The notes under the pieces are model-generated. The model was not told the DNA's origin, did not search any database, and was given only the letters and a program-made list of their open reading frames with translations. Shown here one piece after another: positions 28,955 to 37,866 of a stretch of DNA of 64,000 nt. A program made the translations under genes and the position numbers. Origin of the DNA: Klebsiella ornithinolytica NBRC 105727 = ATCC 31898. GTDB taxonomy: Bacteria > Pseudomonadota > Gammaproteobacteria > Enterobacterales > Enterobacteriaceae. Each line of letters begins with the position of its first letter. The first letter of the stretch is position 1. Location of the stretch: positions 186,001 through 250,000 of the forward strand of contig NZ_BCYR01000008.1 of assembly GCF_001598295.1 (NCBI RefSeq), in the 5' to 3' direction.

Positions 28955-30226
28955 ATGAAATTGCAAATCACACTCCTGACCTCAGCGTTAATCCTGGCGC
29001 TGCCGGCTCTGGCGAAAGAGGTTCCGCTGAACCAGGCGGCGGCGATCGCCGGTAGCGTGACGCCAGCGGCGGCCAGCCAGGCGTTTGACGGTCTCGAAGG
29101 TCAGGCGCTGACGCAGCTGCGCGCTGCGCTGAAGGGCGATGCCGCCACGCTCAGCCGCGGCCAGCTCGCGCACGCAAAACAGAGTAAAACCCAGGCGGAT
29201 AAGGCCTGGCTGAAGGCCAGCGGCTACGATTTTGAGGAGAAAGCGAATCAGCAGGCGGGTATCGCGCTGCTGGCCGCCTTCAGCAAGCTCCCGGATTCGG
29301 TGGTGAAGGATAACCTGGCTACGGTGACTGCGATCAACCGCGATGCAACGCAGGCTACCCGCCATCAGGCGCTGGCGGATGCGGAAGGGATTAGCTATCT
29401 CTATTTCCTCAGCGATGCGCTGGGCCCGCGGCTCGGCAAAGCCTTCCTCACGGCCTACGACAAAGGCGAGCTGGGTAAAGCCGCGGCGCTGATTAAGGCC
29501 AGTGAAGTCAGTACGGGGGCGGCGAAAAAGCATTATAACAACCCGCGACCGTTCCTGATTCAGGGCAATACCATTCATCTGGTGCCGGACGATGTGGTGA
29601 TAAAGGACAACCAGCCTTACACCGCTGACGGAGGTTCCTTCCCCAGCGGACACACCAACACCGGTTACACCGATGCGCTGCTGATGGCTGAAATGATCCC
29701 GGAGCGCTTTGATGCGCTGGTGACTCGCGGCGCGCGCTACGGCTATTCCCGCATCGTGCTTGGCGTCCATTACCCGCTGGATGTGATGGGGTCGCGGATG
29801 GTGGCGCAGCGTAACGTCGCGCATTACCTCAACGACGCGAAGTATCGTGCGCTGTTCAATGAAGCGCGCGATCAGCTGCGAACGGCGCTGGAAAAAGAGT
29901 GCGCGACTTCACTGGCCGAGTGCGCGAAGCCGGCCGGAAAAGACGACCCGTACCGCGACCCGGCGATGAACGCATTTTACGCGTTCACCATGACCTACAA
30001 CCTGCCGCAGCAGAAGGGGGAAAAGTCAGCGCTGACGGTGCCGGAAGGGGCAGAGGTTCTGCTGGAGACCGCGCTACCTCATCTGTCCGCCGCCCAGCGC
30101 CGGGCGCTGATGGTGAAAACCGCGCTTCCGGCGGGCTATCCGCTGTCGGGCGAGACCGCCGACCAGCAGTTCTGGCAGCGGGTGAATCTGCCGGCGGCAT
30201 ATCAGATGGCGCTGAAAGCACATTAA
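28955..30226 (+). CDS. Secreted PAP2-family (class A-like) acid phosphatase
   Basis: 423 residues with a signal peptide (MKLQITLLTSALILALPALAK), so periplasmic. The three motifs of the PAP2/nonspecific acid phosphatase superfamily are intact: the KKHYNNPRPF motif with its RP pair, the PSGH motif in GGSFPSGHTNTGY, and SRIVLGVHYPLD (SR-x5-H-x3-D). The His in the last motif is the phosphate acceptor in this family. The protein is longer than PhoC/PhoN (about 250 residues), with extra sequence on both sides of the core. The PhoB box suggests induction in phosphate starvation, which would suit scavenging of organic phosphate. The substrate cannot be told from sequence. It sits between rlmJ and prlC, which are adjacent in E. 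coli. Confidence 0.9.
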   Translation: MKLQITLLTSALILALPALAKEVPLNQAAAIAGSVTPAAASQAFDGLEGQALTQLRAALKGDAATLSRGQLAHAKQSKTQADKAWLKASGYDFEEKANQQAGIALLAAFSKLPDSVVKDNLATVTAINRDATQATRHQALADAEGISYLYFLSDALGPRLGKAFLTAYDKGELGKAAALIKASEVSTGAAKKHYNNPRPFLIQGNTIHLVPDDVVIKDNQPYTADGGSFPSGHTNTGYTDALLMAEMIPERFDALVTRGARYGYSRIVLGVHYPLDVMGSRMVAQRNVAHYLNDAKYRALFNEARDQLRTALEKECATSLAECAKPAGKDDPYRDPAMNAFYAFTMTYNLPQQKGEKSALTVPEGAEVLLETALPHLSAAQRRALMVKTALPAGYPLSGETADQQFWQRVNLPAAYQMALKAH

Positions 30227-30627
30227 TCCACCCCGTCCGGTTTGTCGGATGACCATGTCCCCGGCCCACATAACCGGGGAAAACCGGCGCCAGTCAGGCA
30301 ACCACTGAGGAACTGTCTTATCAGCACTCTTGTGCTTGTCAGTTTGAAGCCGGGCGGTGCTCATAACGATATATCTTTGAACGCCCTTCAGGGTGACCCG
30401 AAGGGTGAGCGAAGCGAATCAAATCCTCATGTACCAGGCGTAAGCTCCGGTTTCTCCGTGCTGTGCGGATTCAAACTGCCTGCGCCAATAACGCCCACTT
30501 ATTGCAGCAATACCCGGCGTCTGGCACGGTGTGACATTGAAATTCCCGTCACGATCCCCCATTCTAGATCTCATGCTAAAGCGCCGGAACGCGCGCTTCA
30601 TTCACCCTTTTCAACAGGACTGCGCAT
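30227..30627. other. Intergenic region between the phosphatase and prlC with two palindromes
   Basis: 401 bp without a supported gene. TCCCCGG (30258-30264) and CCGGGGA (30274-30280) form a hairpin 31 bp after the phosphatase stop, a likely transcription end. A second dyad, CCCTTC (30384-30389) and GAAGGG (30400-30405) with GGGT/ACCC inside, resembles other small extragenic palindromes. The last 90 bp hold the heat-shock promoter of prlC, listed separately. Confidence 0.5.
30537..30565 (+). promoter_or_regulatory. Sigma-32 (heat-shock) promoter of prlC-rsmJ
   Basis: TTGAAA at 30537-30542 and CCCCATTCT at 30557-30565, 14 nt apart, match the sigma-32 consensus (CTTGAAA, 11-16 nt, CCCCATNT). 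The promoter ends 62 nt before the prlC start. The Salmonella orthologue opdA and its downstream gene yhiQ are reported to form a heat-shock operon, which supports the reading. Confidence 0.75.
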
Positions 30628-32670
30628 ATGACCAATCCATTATTGACGCCTTTTTCATTGCCGCCTTTTTCTGCGATCAAGCCGGAACACGTCGTCCCTG
30701 CGGTTACCAAAGCGCTGGACGACTGTCGGGCCGCGGTAGAAAGCGTGGTCGCGCAAGGCGCGCCGTACAGCTGGGAAACGCTCTGCCAGCCGCTGGCTGA
30801 AGTGGATGATGTGCTGGGACGCATCTTCTCGCCGGTCAGTCATCTGAACTCGGTCAAGAACAGCCCCGAGCTGCGCGAAGCCTATGAACAAACGCTGCCG
30901 CTGTTGTCGGAATACAGCACCTGGGTCGGTCAACATGAAGGGTTGTATCAAGCCTATCGCGATCTGCGCGACGGTGACCATTACGCCACGCTGAACACCG
31001 CGCAGAAAAAAGCGGTGGATAACGCGCTGCGCGATTTTGAACTGTCGGGGATTGGCCTGGCGAAAGAGCAGCAGAAACGTTACGGCGAGATTGCCGCACG
31101 CCTGTCTGAGCTCGGCAACCAGTACAGCAACAACGTGCTCGACGCCACCATGGGCTGGAGCAAGCTGGTCACTGACGTCGCTGAGCTGTCCGGGATGCCG
31201 GAAAGCGCGCTGGCGGCAGCCCAGGCTCAGGCCCAGGCGAAAGAGCAGGAAGGCTATCTGCTGACGCTGGATATTCCGAGCTATCTGCCGGTGATGACCT
31301 ACTGCGACAATCAGGGGCTGCGTGAAGAGCTGTATCGCGCCTACTCCACCCGCGCGTCGGACCAGGGGCCGAATGCCGGCAAATGGGACAACAGCCCGGT
31401 GATGGCAGAAATTCTCGCGCTGCGCCACGAGCTGGCCCAGCTGCTGGGCTTTGACAGCTATGCCTCCAAATCGCTGTCGACCAAAATGGCGGAGAACCCG
31501 CAGCAGGTGCTCGACTTCCTGACCGACCTGGCGAAACGCGCTCGTCCGCAGGGCGAGAAAGAGCTGGCTCAGCTGCGCGCCTTCGCAAAAGCGGAGTTCG
31601 GCGTCGACGAGCTGCAGCCGTGGGATATCGCGTACTACAGTGAAAAACAGAAGCAGCATCTCTACAGCATCAGCGATGAGCAGCTGCGCCCCTATTTCCC
31701 GGAAAACAAAGCCGTTAACGGCCTGTTTGAAGTGGTGAACCGCATTTACGGGATTAGCGCCAAAGAGCGTACCGATGTGGATGTCTGGCACCCGGAAGTG
31801 CGTTTCTTCGAGCTGTATGATGAGAACAACGAACTGCGCGGCAGCTTCTATCTCGATCTGTATGCTCGCGAGCACAAACGCGGCGGGGCGTGGATGGATG
31901 ACTGCGTCGGGCAGATGCGCAAACTCGACGGCTCGTTGCAAAAGCCGGTGGCCTACCTGACCTGCAACTTTAACCGCCCGGTGAACGGCAAACCGGCGCT
32001 GTTTACTCACGATGAAGTGATCACGCTGTTCCACGAGTTTGGTCACGGTCTGCACCATATGCTGACCCGTATCGATACCGCCGGCGTCTCCGGCATCAGC
32101 GGGGTGCCGTGGGATGCGGTCGAGCTGCCGAGCCAGTTTATGGAAAACTGGTGCTGGGAGCCGGAAGCGCTGGCATTTATCTCCGGCCACTATGAAACCG
32201 GTGAACCGCTGCCGCAGGCGCTGCTGGAAAAAATGCTGGCGGCGAAAAACTATCAGGCCGCGCTGTTCATTCTGCGTCAGCTGGAGTTCGGCCTGTTCGA
32301 CTTCCGTCTGCATGCGGAGTACCAGCCGGAGCAAGGGGCGAAAATCCTCGAAACGCTGACGGAAATCAAAAAGCAGGTCGCCGTGGTGCCAGGGCCGTCC
32401 TGGGGTCGTTTCCCACATGCCTTCAGCCATATTTTTGCCGGGGGCTATGCGGCAGGCTATTACAGCTATCTGTGGGCCGATGTCCTGGCGGCGGATGCTT
32501 TCTCGCGCTTTGAAGAAGAGGGGATTTTCAACCGTGAAACCGGCCAGTCGTTCCTCGATAACATCCTGAGCCGCGGCGGTTCCGAAGAGCCGATGGTGCT
32601 GTTCAAACGCTTCCGTGGACGCGAACCGCAGCTCGACGCGATGCTGGAGCATTACGGGATTAAGGGCTAA
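30628..32670 (+). CDS. prlC: Oligopeptidase A PrlC (OpdA), M3 zinc peptidase
   Basis: 680 residues, the same length as E. coli PrlC. The thimet-oligopeptidase zinc motif HEFGH starts at residue 469 (LFHEFGHGLHH), with the third ligand Glu expected in the downstream ENWCWEPEALAF segment. It degrades short cytoplasmic peptides, including cleaved signal peptides. A long uninterrupted frame on the opposite strand (30655-32682) is a GC-rich shadow and is not a gene. rsmJ follows after 132 bp on the same strand. The sigma-32 promoter upstream suggests heat-shock induction. Confidence 0.97.
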   Translation: MTNPLLTPFSLPPFSAIKPEHVVPAVTKALDDCRAAVESVVAQGAPYSWETLCQPLAEVDDVLGRIFSPVSHLNSVKNSPELREAYEQTLPLLSEYSTWVGQHEGLYQAYRDLRDGDHYATLNTAQKKAVDNALRDFELSGIGLAKEQQKRYGEIAARLSELGNQYSNNVLDATMGWSKLVTDVAELSGMPESALAAAQAQAQAKEQEGYLLTLDIPSYLPVMTYCDNQGLREELYRAYSTRASDQGPNAGKWDNSPVMAEILALRHELAQLLGFDSYASKSLSTKMAENPQQVLDFLTDLAKRARPQGEKELAQLRAFAKAEFGVDELQPWDIAYYSEKQKQHLYSISDEQLRPYFPENKAVNGLFEVVNRIYGISAKERTDVDVWHPEVRFFELYDENNELRGSFYLDLYAREHKRGGAWMDDCVGQMRKLDGSLQKPVAYLTCNFNRPVNGKPALFTHDEVITLFHEFGHGLHHMLTRIDTAGVSGISGVPWDAVELPSQFMENWCWEPEALAFISGHYETGEPLPQALLEKMLAAKNYQAALFILRQLEFGLFDFRLHAEYQPEQGAKILETLTEIKKQVAVVPGPSWGRFPHAFSHIFAGGYAAGYYSYLWADVLAADAFSRFEEEGIFNRETGQSFLDNILSRGGSEEPMVLFKRFRGREPQLDAMLEHYGIKG

Positions 32671-32718
32671 TTTCCCCGTCATTCCTCAGGCTGCCTCTTT
32701 GGCAACGGCACTCACTCG

Positions 32719-32770
32719 CCCTGGCCGCATACTCTGTGCGTGGCCAGGGATTCGTTCTTTTGTTGTCTTG
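32719..32770 (+). terminator. Hairpin between prlC and rsmJ
   Basis: CCCTGGCC (32719-32726) and GGCCAGGG (32742-32749) pair perfectly, with GCA/TGC pairing inside the loop. A T-rich stretch (TTCGTTCTTTTGTTGTCTTG) follows. It looks like a partial terminator that would let some transcription continue into rsmJ. Confidence 0.6.
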
Positions 32771-32802
32771 ATGCAACGCGCATTCTTTAGGGTAAAGTGG
32801 AC

Positions 32803-33555
32803 GTGAAAATCTGCTTAATTGATGAAACGGGCGCCGGAGACGGCGCCTTATCTGTTCTTGCCGCTCGCTGGGGCCTGACGCAGGATGATGACAACCTGAT
32901 GGCGCTGGTTATGACCCGCGAACATCTGGAGCTGCGTAAACGCGATGAGCCAAAGCTCGGCGGGATCTTCGTTGATTTCGTCGGCGGGGCGATGGCCCAC
33001 CGACGTAAATTTGGCGGCGGTCGCGGCGAGGCGGTAGCGAAAGCGGTGGGCGTTAAAGGCGACTATTTGCCGGATGTGGTGGATGCGACGGCAGGACTGG
33101 GTCGCGATGCCTTCGTGCTGGCCTCGGTGGGCTGCCGGGTGCGCATGCTGGAACGTAACCCGGTAGTGGCGGCCCTGCTTGATGACGGGCTGGCTCGTGG
33201 CTACGCTGACCCGGAAATCGGCCCGTGGCTTCGGGAGCGTTTACAGCTGATTCACGCCTCCAGCCTGACGGCGCTGACGGACATTACGCCACGCCCGCAG
33301 GTGGTCTATCTTGACCCGATGTTCCCGCATAAGCAGAAAAGCGCGCTGGTGAAGAAAGAGATGCGCGTATTTCAGTCGCTGGTGGGGCCGGATCTGGATG
33401 CTGACGGACTGCTGGAGCCAGCGCGTCAGCTGGCGACCAAACGGGTGGTGGTGAAACGTCCGGATTACGCCCCGCCGCTGGCGGATGTCGCCACGCCGAA
33501 CGCGGTGGTCACCAAAGGCCACCGCTTTGATATTTACGCCGGGACGCCCGAGTAA
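32803..33555 (+). CDS. rsmJ: 16S rRNA (guanine1516-N2)-methyltransferase RsmJ
   Basis: 250 residues from a GTG start ([14 protein letters not shown]), matching E. coli RsmJ (YhiQ). It methylates G1516 of 16S rRNA. The SAM-binding [19 protein letters not shown] segment and the catalytic-loop [15 protein letters not shown] are present. An in-frame GTG six nt upstream (32797) is possible, but 32803 agrees with the family start. It is second in the prlC operon, in keeping with the heat-shock operon described in Salmonella. Confidence 0.95.
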   Translation: MKICLIDETGAGDGALSVLAARWGLTQDDDNLMALVMTREHLELRKRDEPKLGGIFVDFVGGAMAHRRKFGGGRGEAVAKAVGVKGDYLPDVVDATAGLGRDAFVLASVGCRVRMLERNPVVAALLDDGLARGYADPEIGPWLRERLQLIHASSLTALTDITPRPQVVYLDPMFPHKQKSALVKKEMRVFQSLVGPDLDADGLLEPARQLATKRVVVKRPDYAPPLADVATPNAVVTKGHRFDIYAGTPE

Positions 33556-33576
33556 CGCTTCAGCCACCATCGTTCC

Positions 33577-33648
33577 CCCGGATGGCGGCATACCTGCCTT
33601 ATATCCGGGCGACCGTTCATCGCTCCGGTAAGCGCAGCGCAACCGGGG
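33577..33648. repeat. REP-like palindromic element between rsmJ and the oxidoreductase
   Basis: CCCGGAT (33577-33583) and ATCCGGG (33603-33609) flank GGCGGCATACCTGCCT, much like the classic REP sequence of enterobacteria (GCCGGATGGCGGC...). A second part, CTCCGGTAAGCGCAGCGC then ACCGGGG (33623-33648), shares the CCGGTAAGCG core with the element at 7480-7560. It lies between two convergent genes, the usual place for REP elements. Confidence 0.7.
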
Positions 33649-33660
33649 CGTTTCCTGGGT

Positions 33661-34863
33661 TCAGACAAACGGCGCCAGCGGGTCAGCAATCTCAAAGGCT
33701 ACCGCTTTCTCAGCCTTCGGCGGATAGATAAGCTCGCTGACGATCGACACCTTCAGCTTTTTCGCTTCCTCCCGGGTCAGCTTCACCTGCTGATCCCACC
33801 CTTCGGTATAGACTGCACCCCAGGCGCCGAGATCGAGGCAGGTGACGTAGTTTTCCTGGCGATACGGCAACGGCGCGACATCCAGCAGACTTGCCGCTGC
33901 GTTGTTACCGGCAAATTTACCCAGCAAAATAGCGTGCTGACAGGTCATTAACGCATGGTTTCCCTTGTCATCGGTCGCCGCGTAGGCCACGTCGCCGGTG
34001 GCATAGATATCGTCATAGCCGACCACCTGAAGCGCCGTGTTCACATGCAGACGACCCAGGCGATCGCGAGGCGCTTCAATTTGTGCCGTCAGGCCGTTTG
34101 CCTGCACGCCAACCGTCCAGATAACGGTGCAGGATGCGATCTTCTGCCCGTCTTTAAGCATGACGCCATCGGCATCAATCCGCTCAACTTCAGTATTGAC
34201 CCGCCATTCAACACCGAGCTCTGCGGAGGCCTGGACGATAACGTCGCGTAGCGCTTCGCTGTAACGCGATCCCGGCAGCGGACCGCGTTCAACTACGACT
34301 ACTCTGGTCTTAGCATTCTCACCCAGAATCTCGCGCAGCCTGCCGGGTAACTCCATGGCCATCTCAATGCCGGTGAAGCCACCGCCGCAGACAACAACGG
34401 TATTGCGTGGCTCGCTATCGGCTTCGTGAGCCAGTGATTGCAGGTGCTGTTCCAGAACGCTGGCGCTCTCCAGCTGGTCGAGATCGAAGGCATAAGCATC
34501 GGCGCCGGCCACTAACGAACGGTTCACATGGCTGCCGCTGGCCAGGATTAACCGGTCGTAGCGCTTCTGCTGTGTTTCACCGTTGGTATCCGTCCAGACG
34601 ACGGCTTTGCTGGCCGGAAGGAGCTGTGAAACGGTGCCGCGCAGGAAGTGCACGCCGGTAGCATCAAACAAAGGTTGCAGCGGCGCAACCAGCGTTGGTA
34701 CCGCTTTCTCATAGAAGCGTGGACGCACGCGCAGCTCTGGCTGCGGCGCAATGACGGTGATATCCACGGCCTGATGTTGATATTGATCGGCCAGGCGGGC
34801 GGCGCTAAGCGCAGCCCACATTCCCGAAAAGCCGGCACCGACAACCAGAATTTGTTTACGCAT
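33661..34863 (-). CDS. FAD/NAD(P)-dependent oxidoreductase of the NDH-2-like family
   Basis: 400 residues. It opens with the FAD dinucleotide-binding motif VVGAGFSGMWAALSAARLA and carries a second, NAD(P)-binding motif in VVVCGGGFTGIEMAMELPGR and the FAD-contact segment YATGDVAYA. The fold is that of type II NADH dehydrogenases and related pyridine nucleotide-disulfide oxidoreductases, without a redox-active CxxxxC pair. No C-terminal membrane helix is obvious, so it is probably soluble or peripheral. The electron acceptor is unknown. Start uncertain: 34863 (MRKQILVVGAG) is preferred over 34878, because neither has a strong ribosome site and the shorter form puts the motif at the usual place. 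It is divergent from an Rrf2 regulator. Confidence 0.85.
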   Translation of the reverse strand: MRKQILVVGAGFSGMWAALSAARLADQYQHQAVDITVIAPQPELRVRPRFYEKAVPTLVAPLQPLFDATGVHFLRGTVSQLLPASKAVVWTDTNGETQQKRYDRLILASGSHVNRSLVAGADAYAFDLDQLESASVLEQHLQSLAHEADSEPRNTVVVCGGGFTGIEMAMELPGRLREILGENAKTRVVVVERGPLPGSRYSEALRDVIVQASAELGVEWRVNTEVERIDADGVMLKDGQKIASCTVIWTVGVQANGLTAQIEAPRDRLGRLHVNTALQVVGYDDIYATGDVAYAATDDKGNHALMTCQHAILLGKFAGNNAAASLLDVAPLPYRQENYVTCLDLGAWGAVYTEGWDQQVKLTREEAKKLKVSIVSELIYPPKAEKAVAFEIADPLAPFV

Positions 34864-34992
34864 GATGGTTTCACTCATTGTTAACGACGATATCTTTACT
34901 CGGATTTTATTTGTCGTAGTATGGGTTTGCAATGTGATTTGTGCTGCGGTCTGGGTTTTATCCCTTGATTCGCATTCATCGTGTTGATAAAA

Positions 34993-35023
34993 AACAAGTT
35001 TAAATTTTTAATCTTAACTTGTT
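34993..35023. promoter_or_regulatory. Candidate Rrf2 operator: long inverted repeat
   Basis: AACAAGTT (34993-35000) and AACTTGTT (35016-35023) are perfect inverted 8-mers separated by 15 AT-rich bases, 73 bp before the regulator gene and 130 bp before the oxidoreductase gene. It is the best dyad in the 232-bp divergent gap and is a plausible site for autoregulation and control of the oxidoreductase. Confidence 0.45.
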
Positions 35024-35095
35024 ATTTTATCCTTCTGGCACGGTTGGGGCGAAAAAGCTACAATAACTCAGATTCTTTTTGGCTGAGATTAGAGC

Positions 35096-35599
35096 ATGGC
35101 ATTTTACAGTTCCGGAGTTGAATACGGCATCCATAGCCTGATGTGTATGGTGGATAGCAAAGGTGATGCCCGCGAGATGAGCGTGCGGGAAATTGCCGAT
35201 CTGCAAAGCGTGCCCTACGACTATCTGGCCAAAATCTTCACCCGCCTGTCTAAAGCCGGTCTGGTGCGCAGCATTGAGGGTAAGGGCGGCGGGTTTCAGC
35301 TGGCAAAACCCGCCGAACAGATAACGGTCCTGGATGTGGTCAACGCCATCGATGGTGATAAGCGTATCTTTGAATGTCGTGAAATTCGCCAGCGGCTGGC
35401 GGTGTTTGACGCACAGCCGCCGGAATGGGCCTGCGAAGGGATCTGCGGCGTGCGATCGGTGATGGATATGGCGCAGCAGCGGATGGAAGAGGCGCTAGGG
35501 CAACATACTATTCTGGACCTGGCGCGTAAGATGTATCGCAAAGCGCCGGACGAGTTTGTCATAGAAGTGCGGGACTGGATTGCCGCGCGGAAAGGGTAA
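35096..35599 (+). CDS. Rrf2-family transcriptional regulator with possible Fe-S cluster
   Basis: 167 residues. The N-terminal winged helix (GVEYGIHSLMCMVDS, then MSVREIADLQSVPYDYLAKI and GKGGGFQLAKPAEQITVLDV) is characteristic of Rrf2/IscR/NsrR regulators. Three cysteines in the region that holds the cluster in that family occur at Cys94, Cys113 and Cys117 (IFECREIRQ and WACEGICGV), an additional one being Cys17. The spacing (18 then 3 residues) differs from IscR and NsrR, where ligands are five residues or so apart. It is therefore probably a redox- or iron-responsive regulator of unknown signal, and is likely to control the divergent flavin oxidoreductase. Confidence 0.87.
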   Translation: MAFYSSGVEYGIHSLMCMVDSKGDAREMSVREIADLQSVPYDYLAKIFTRLSKAGLVRSIEGKGGGFQLAKPAEQITVLDVVNAIDGDKRIFECREIRQRLAVFDAQPPEWACEGICGVRSVMDMAQQRMEEALGQHTILDLARKMYRKAPDEFVIEVRDWIAARKG

Positions 35600-35625
35600 C
35601 CTCAGCGACACCCGCCGCTGAGGTT
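35598..35625. terminator. Bidirectional terminator between the Rrf2 gene and dtpB
   Basis: AACCTCAGCG (35598-35607) and CGCTGAGGTT (35616-35625) are perfect 10-bp arms with an 8-nt loop, lying in the 36-bp gap between two convergent genes. The flanking T-runs are short. Confidence 0.7.
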
Positions 35626-35635
35626 AAGCAGGTTA

Positions 35636-37108
35636 TTATTTGTCGCTCGACGGCGTATTAATCATCCGGTTGAGCCACGGTACCAGCATCGCCATCACCA
35701 GGGTCACACCCAGCGTCACCAGACCAATCTTGCTAAACACGCCGGTATAAACCGGCAGGGTTTGCAGCGGGTCGGTGATATTGTCCGGCACGGCGGTGAA
35801 GGTGGCGACGTATCCCCCCATCAGGAAGGCGGCTGCCTGAGTCAGAAACCACATGCCCAGAATAAAGCCCATCAGATGCTGCGGCACCAGCGCGGCGACC
35901 ATTGCCAGCCCCAGCGCGCTGATCAGCAGCTCTCCCAGACTCTGGAACAGATAAACCAGCACGATAAACCACGGCGACGTCAGCCCCTGAGCATCGGCAA
36001 ACCAGATTCCCGCGGCGGCGGCGGTCAGGAAGCCCAGCGAACATAAAAACATGCCGAGGGTAAATTTCATCGGCATGGTGAGGTCTTTGCCTTTGTTGCC
36101 AAGGCGGGTATAAATCGCCGCCAGCACCGGACTGGCCACCACCACCCAGAACGGGTTCAGGGCCTGGAAGCTGACCGGGTTAATGGTCATGCCGAGGATC
36201 TCGTGGTGAACGTTATTGATGGCGAAGAAGTTTAGCGATGTCGGCATCTGCGCGTACAGAATGTAGAACAGCACCGCTTCCAGCATCAGGATAAAGGCGA
36301 CAAACATTTTGTTGCGCCCGGTTTTATCCAGTCTGAAGGCTTCGCGGAAGAAGAAAATAATCACGATGACAGAGAGGACAATCAGCACCAGGTTAGCGAT
36401 TTTGACGTTATGCATCAGCCAGGCGCAAAGGAACACCATTGCCACCGTGCCGACCAGCACGTACAGCAGGTTGCGCACAACAAGCGGCCGATGATCCGGC
36501 TCTGAACCGATATCTTTCACCATTCCACGGCAGGCGAAATAGACCAGCAGGGCGATAATCAGCCCTACGCCGCACAGGTTATAGGTTACGGCATAGCCAA
36601 ATTTTTCCGCGATCACCGGCGCCAGAGAGAGCGACAGCAGCGAGCCGATATTAATCGACATATAAAACAGGGTGAATGCGCCGTCGAGACGGGCATCTTT
36701 GGGTGGATAGCACTTTGACAGCAGGCTGGCGGGATTGGCTTTAAATAGTCCGTTACCGACGGCAATCGTCCCGAGGGCGATAAAAATCAGGTCGGGTTTA
36801 AGTAGCGACAGCCCGGTCATGAAGTAGCCCAGCGCCAGCACCACGGCCCCAAGAACCAGCGTGCGTTTGGTGCCGAGCAGGTGGTCGCCAACATAGCCGC
36901 CGATGGAGATCAGCCCATAAACCAGCGCGGCAAAGGCGCCAAAGGTAATAAACGCTTGTTCCTGAGAAAATCCAAGTTGTTTAACAAAAAAGACCGCCAG
37001 GATCCCCTGGACGCCGTAATAACCAAATCGCTCCCATAATTCCACAAAAAAAATCATGAAGAACGGACGAGGTTGCTGCAACAGCCCCGTAGGTGCAGTA
37101 GTTTTCAT
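35636..37108 (-). CDS. dtpB: Dipeptide/tripeptide:H+ symporter DtpB (POT family)
   Basis: 490 residues with about 14 membrane helices, orthologous to E. coli DtpB (YhiP). The ExxERFxYY proton-coupling motif is present near the N-terminus ([20 protein letters not shown]), as is the POT signature in [20 protein letters not shown]. It takes up di- and tripeptides with protons across the inner membrane. The start at 37108 ([17 protein letters not shown]) is preferred; an in-frame ATG 81 nt upstream adds a poor leader. It converges with the Rrf2 gene. Confidence 0.95.
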   Translation of the reverse strand: MKTTAPTGLLQQPRPFFMIFFVELWERFGYYGVQGILAVFFVKQLGFSQEQAFITFGAFAALVYGLISIGGYVGDHLLGTKRTLVLGAVVLALGYFMTGLSLLKPDLIFIALGTIAVGNGLFKANPASLLSKCYPPKDARLDGAFTLFYMSINIGSLLSLSLAPVIAEKFGYAVTYNLCGVGLIIALLVYFACRGMVKDIGSEPDHRPLVVRNLLYVLVGTVAMVFLCAWLMHNVKIANLVLIVLSVIVIIFFFREAFRLDKTGRNKMFVAFILMLEAVLFYILYAQMPTSLNFFAINNVHHEILGMTINPVSFQALNPFWVVVASPVLAAIYTRLGNKGKDLTMPMKFTLGMFLCSLGFLTAAAAGIWFADAQGLTSPWFIVLVYLFQSLGELLISALGLAMVAALVPQHLMGFILGMWFLTQAAAFLMGGYVATFTAVPDNITDPLQTLPVYTGVFSKIGLVTLGVTLVMAMLVPWLNRMINTPSSDK

Positions 37109-37428
37109 ATTCCTTCGCCTTGTAGTGCAATCCCAAAAAAGTATGAACGCGTATGCCAGAACGCGCTGAAAAAGTATGATGAAGCGCAATGATGCGGCTA
37201 TTGGCTTTGGGAGTAGATTATTATATAGATTATTTTTCTAATAATTGGTTGATCACACTAATCGTTAATAAATATTCGGTTTGATATCCTGGCGGTAAAG
37301 GCGGGTTAGTTATATTTGCATCGGCCAATGGACGCAGGCAATGGGCGCTGGCAAATAGGCCCTTCGTAAAAAACGACAACGCCCGCAAAGGCGGGCGCTG
37401 GCATTCTGATGGTTAACCGCGCGAACGG
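37109..37428. promoter_or_regulatory. Intergenic region holding the uspA terminator and dtpB promoter region
   Basis: 320 bp without a gene. The part near 37190-37290 is very AT-rich (TTATTATATAGATTATTTTTC) and must include the dtpB promoter. The right end (37365-37398) holds the uspA terminator listed separately. No other recognisable element was found. Confidence 0.45.
37368..37397 (-). terminator. Rho-independent terminator of uspA
   Basis: On the uspA strand CGCCCGC-CTTT-GCGGGCG forms a 7-bp GC-rich stem and is followed by GTTGTCG and TTTTTT. It starts about 32 nt after the uspA stop codon. Confidence 0.8.
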
Positions 37429-37866
37429 TTATTCGTCTTCTTCATCGCGCAGCGGCACAATCAGCATATCGACGTGAACGGTGTTGATGAGCTGACGTGC
37501 GGAAGACATCAGCTTGCTCCAGAAATCCTGATGGTGACCGCAGACCACCAGGTCCATATCGTATTTTTTAATTGCATCAACCAGCACCTGGCCGAGATCG
37601 CCGCTGCCGCTCAGGGTTTCGGTAATCGGATAGCCCGCATTGGTAGACAGCTCGCTCAGCGCGTGGTGCGTCTCTTCGGAAATCCGTTTCTGCATGTCGC
37701 CCAGGTTGACATCGATCAGACCGGTGTACAGGTCAGAGTAATTAACATCCACGTGAATCAGAGAGACTTTGGCATTATAAGGACGCGCCATAGAAACGGC
37801 TTTCTCTACCAGAACCTTGCTTTCCGGGGAGAGGTCTACTGCAATAAGAATATGTTTGTAAGCCAT
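37429..37866 (-). CDS. uspA: Universal stress protein A
   Basis: 145 residues, nearly identical to E. coli UspA ([20 protein letters not shown] at the start, then [14 protein letters not shown] at the end). UspA is a small cytoplasmic homodimer induced by growth arrest and many stresses. Like other UspA-type proteins it lacks the full G-2x-G-9x-G(S/T) ATP-binding motif at its C-terminus (the segment reads [18 protein letters not shown]), so it is not expected to bind ATP. It is divergent from uspB across 379 bp, as in E. coli. Confidence 0.98.
   Translation of the reverse strand: MAYKHILIAVDLSPESKVLVEKAVSMARPYNAKVSLIHVDVNYSDLYTGLIDVNLGDMQKRISEETHHALSELSTNAGYPITETLSGSGDLGQVLVDAIKKYDMDLVVCGHHQDFWSKLMSSARQLINTVHVDMLIVPLRDEEDE

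Noticed and set aside
30655-32682. 675-codon open frame antisense to prlC
   Set aside because: Mirrors the codon structure of prlC, has no recognisable domain or ribosome site, and is rich in His/Arg/Gln as expected from a GC-rich shadow frame.
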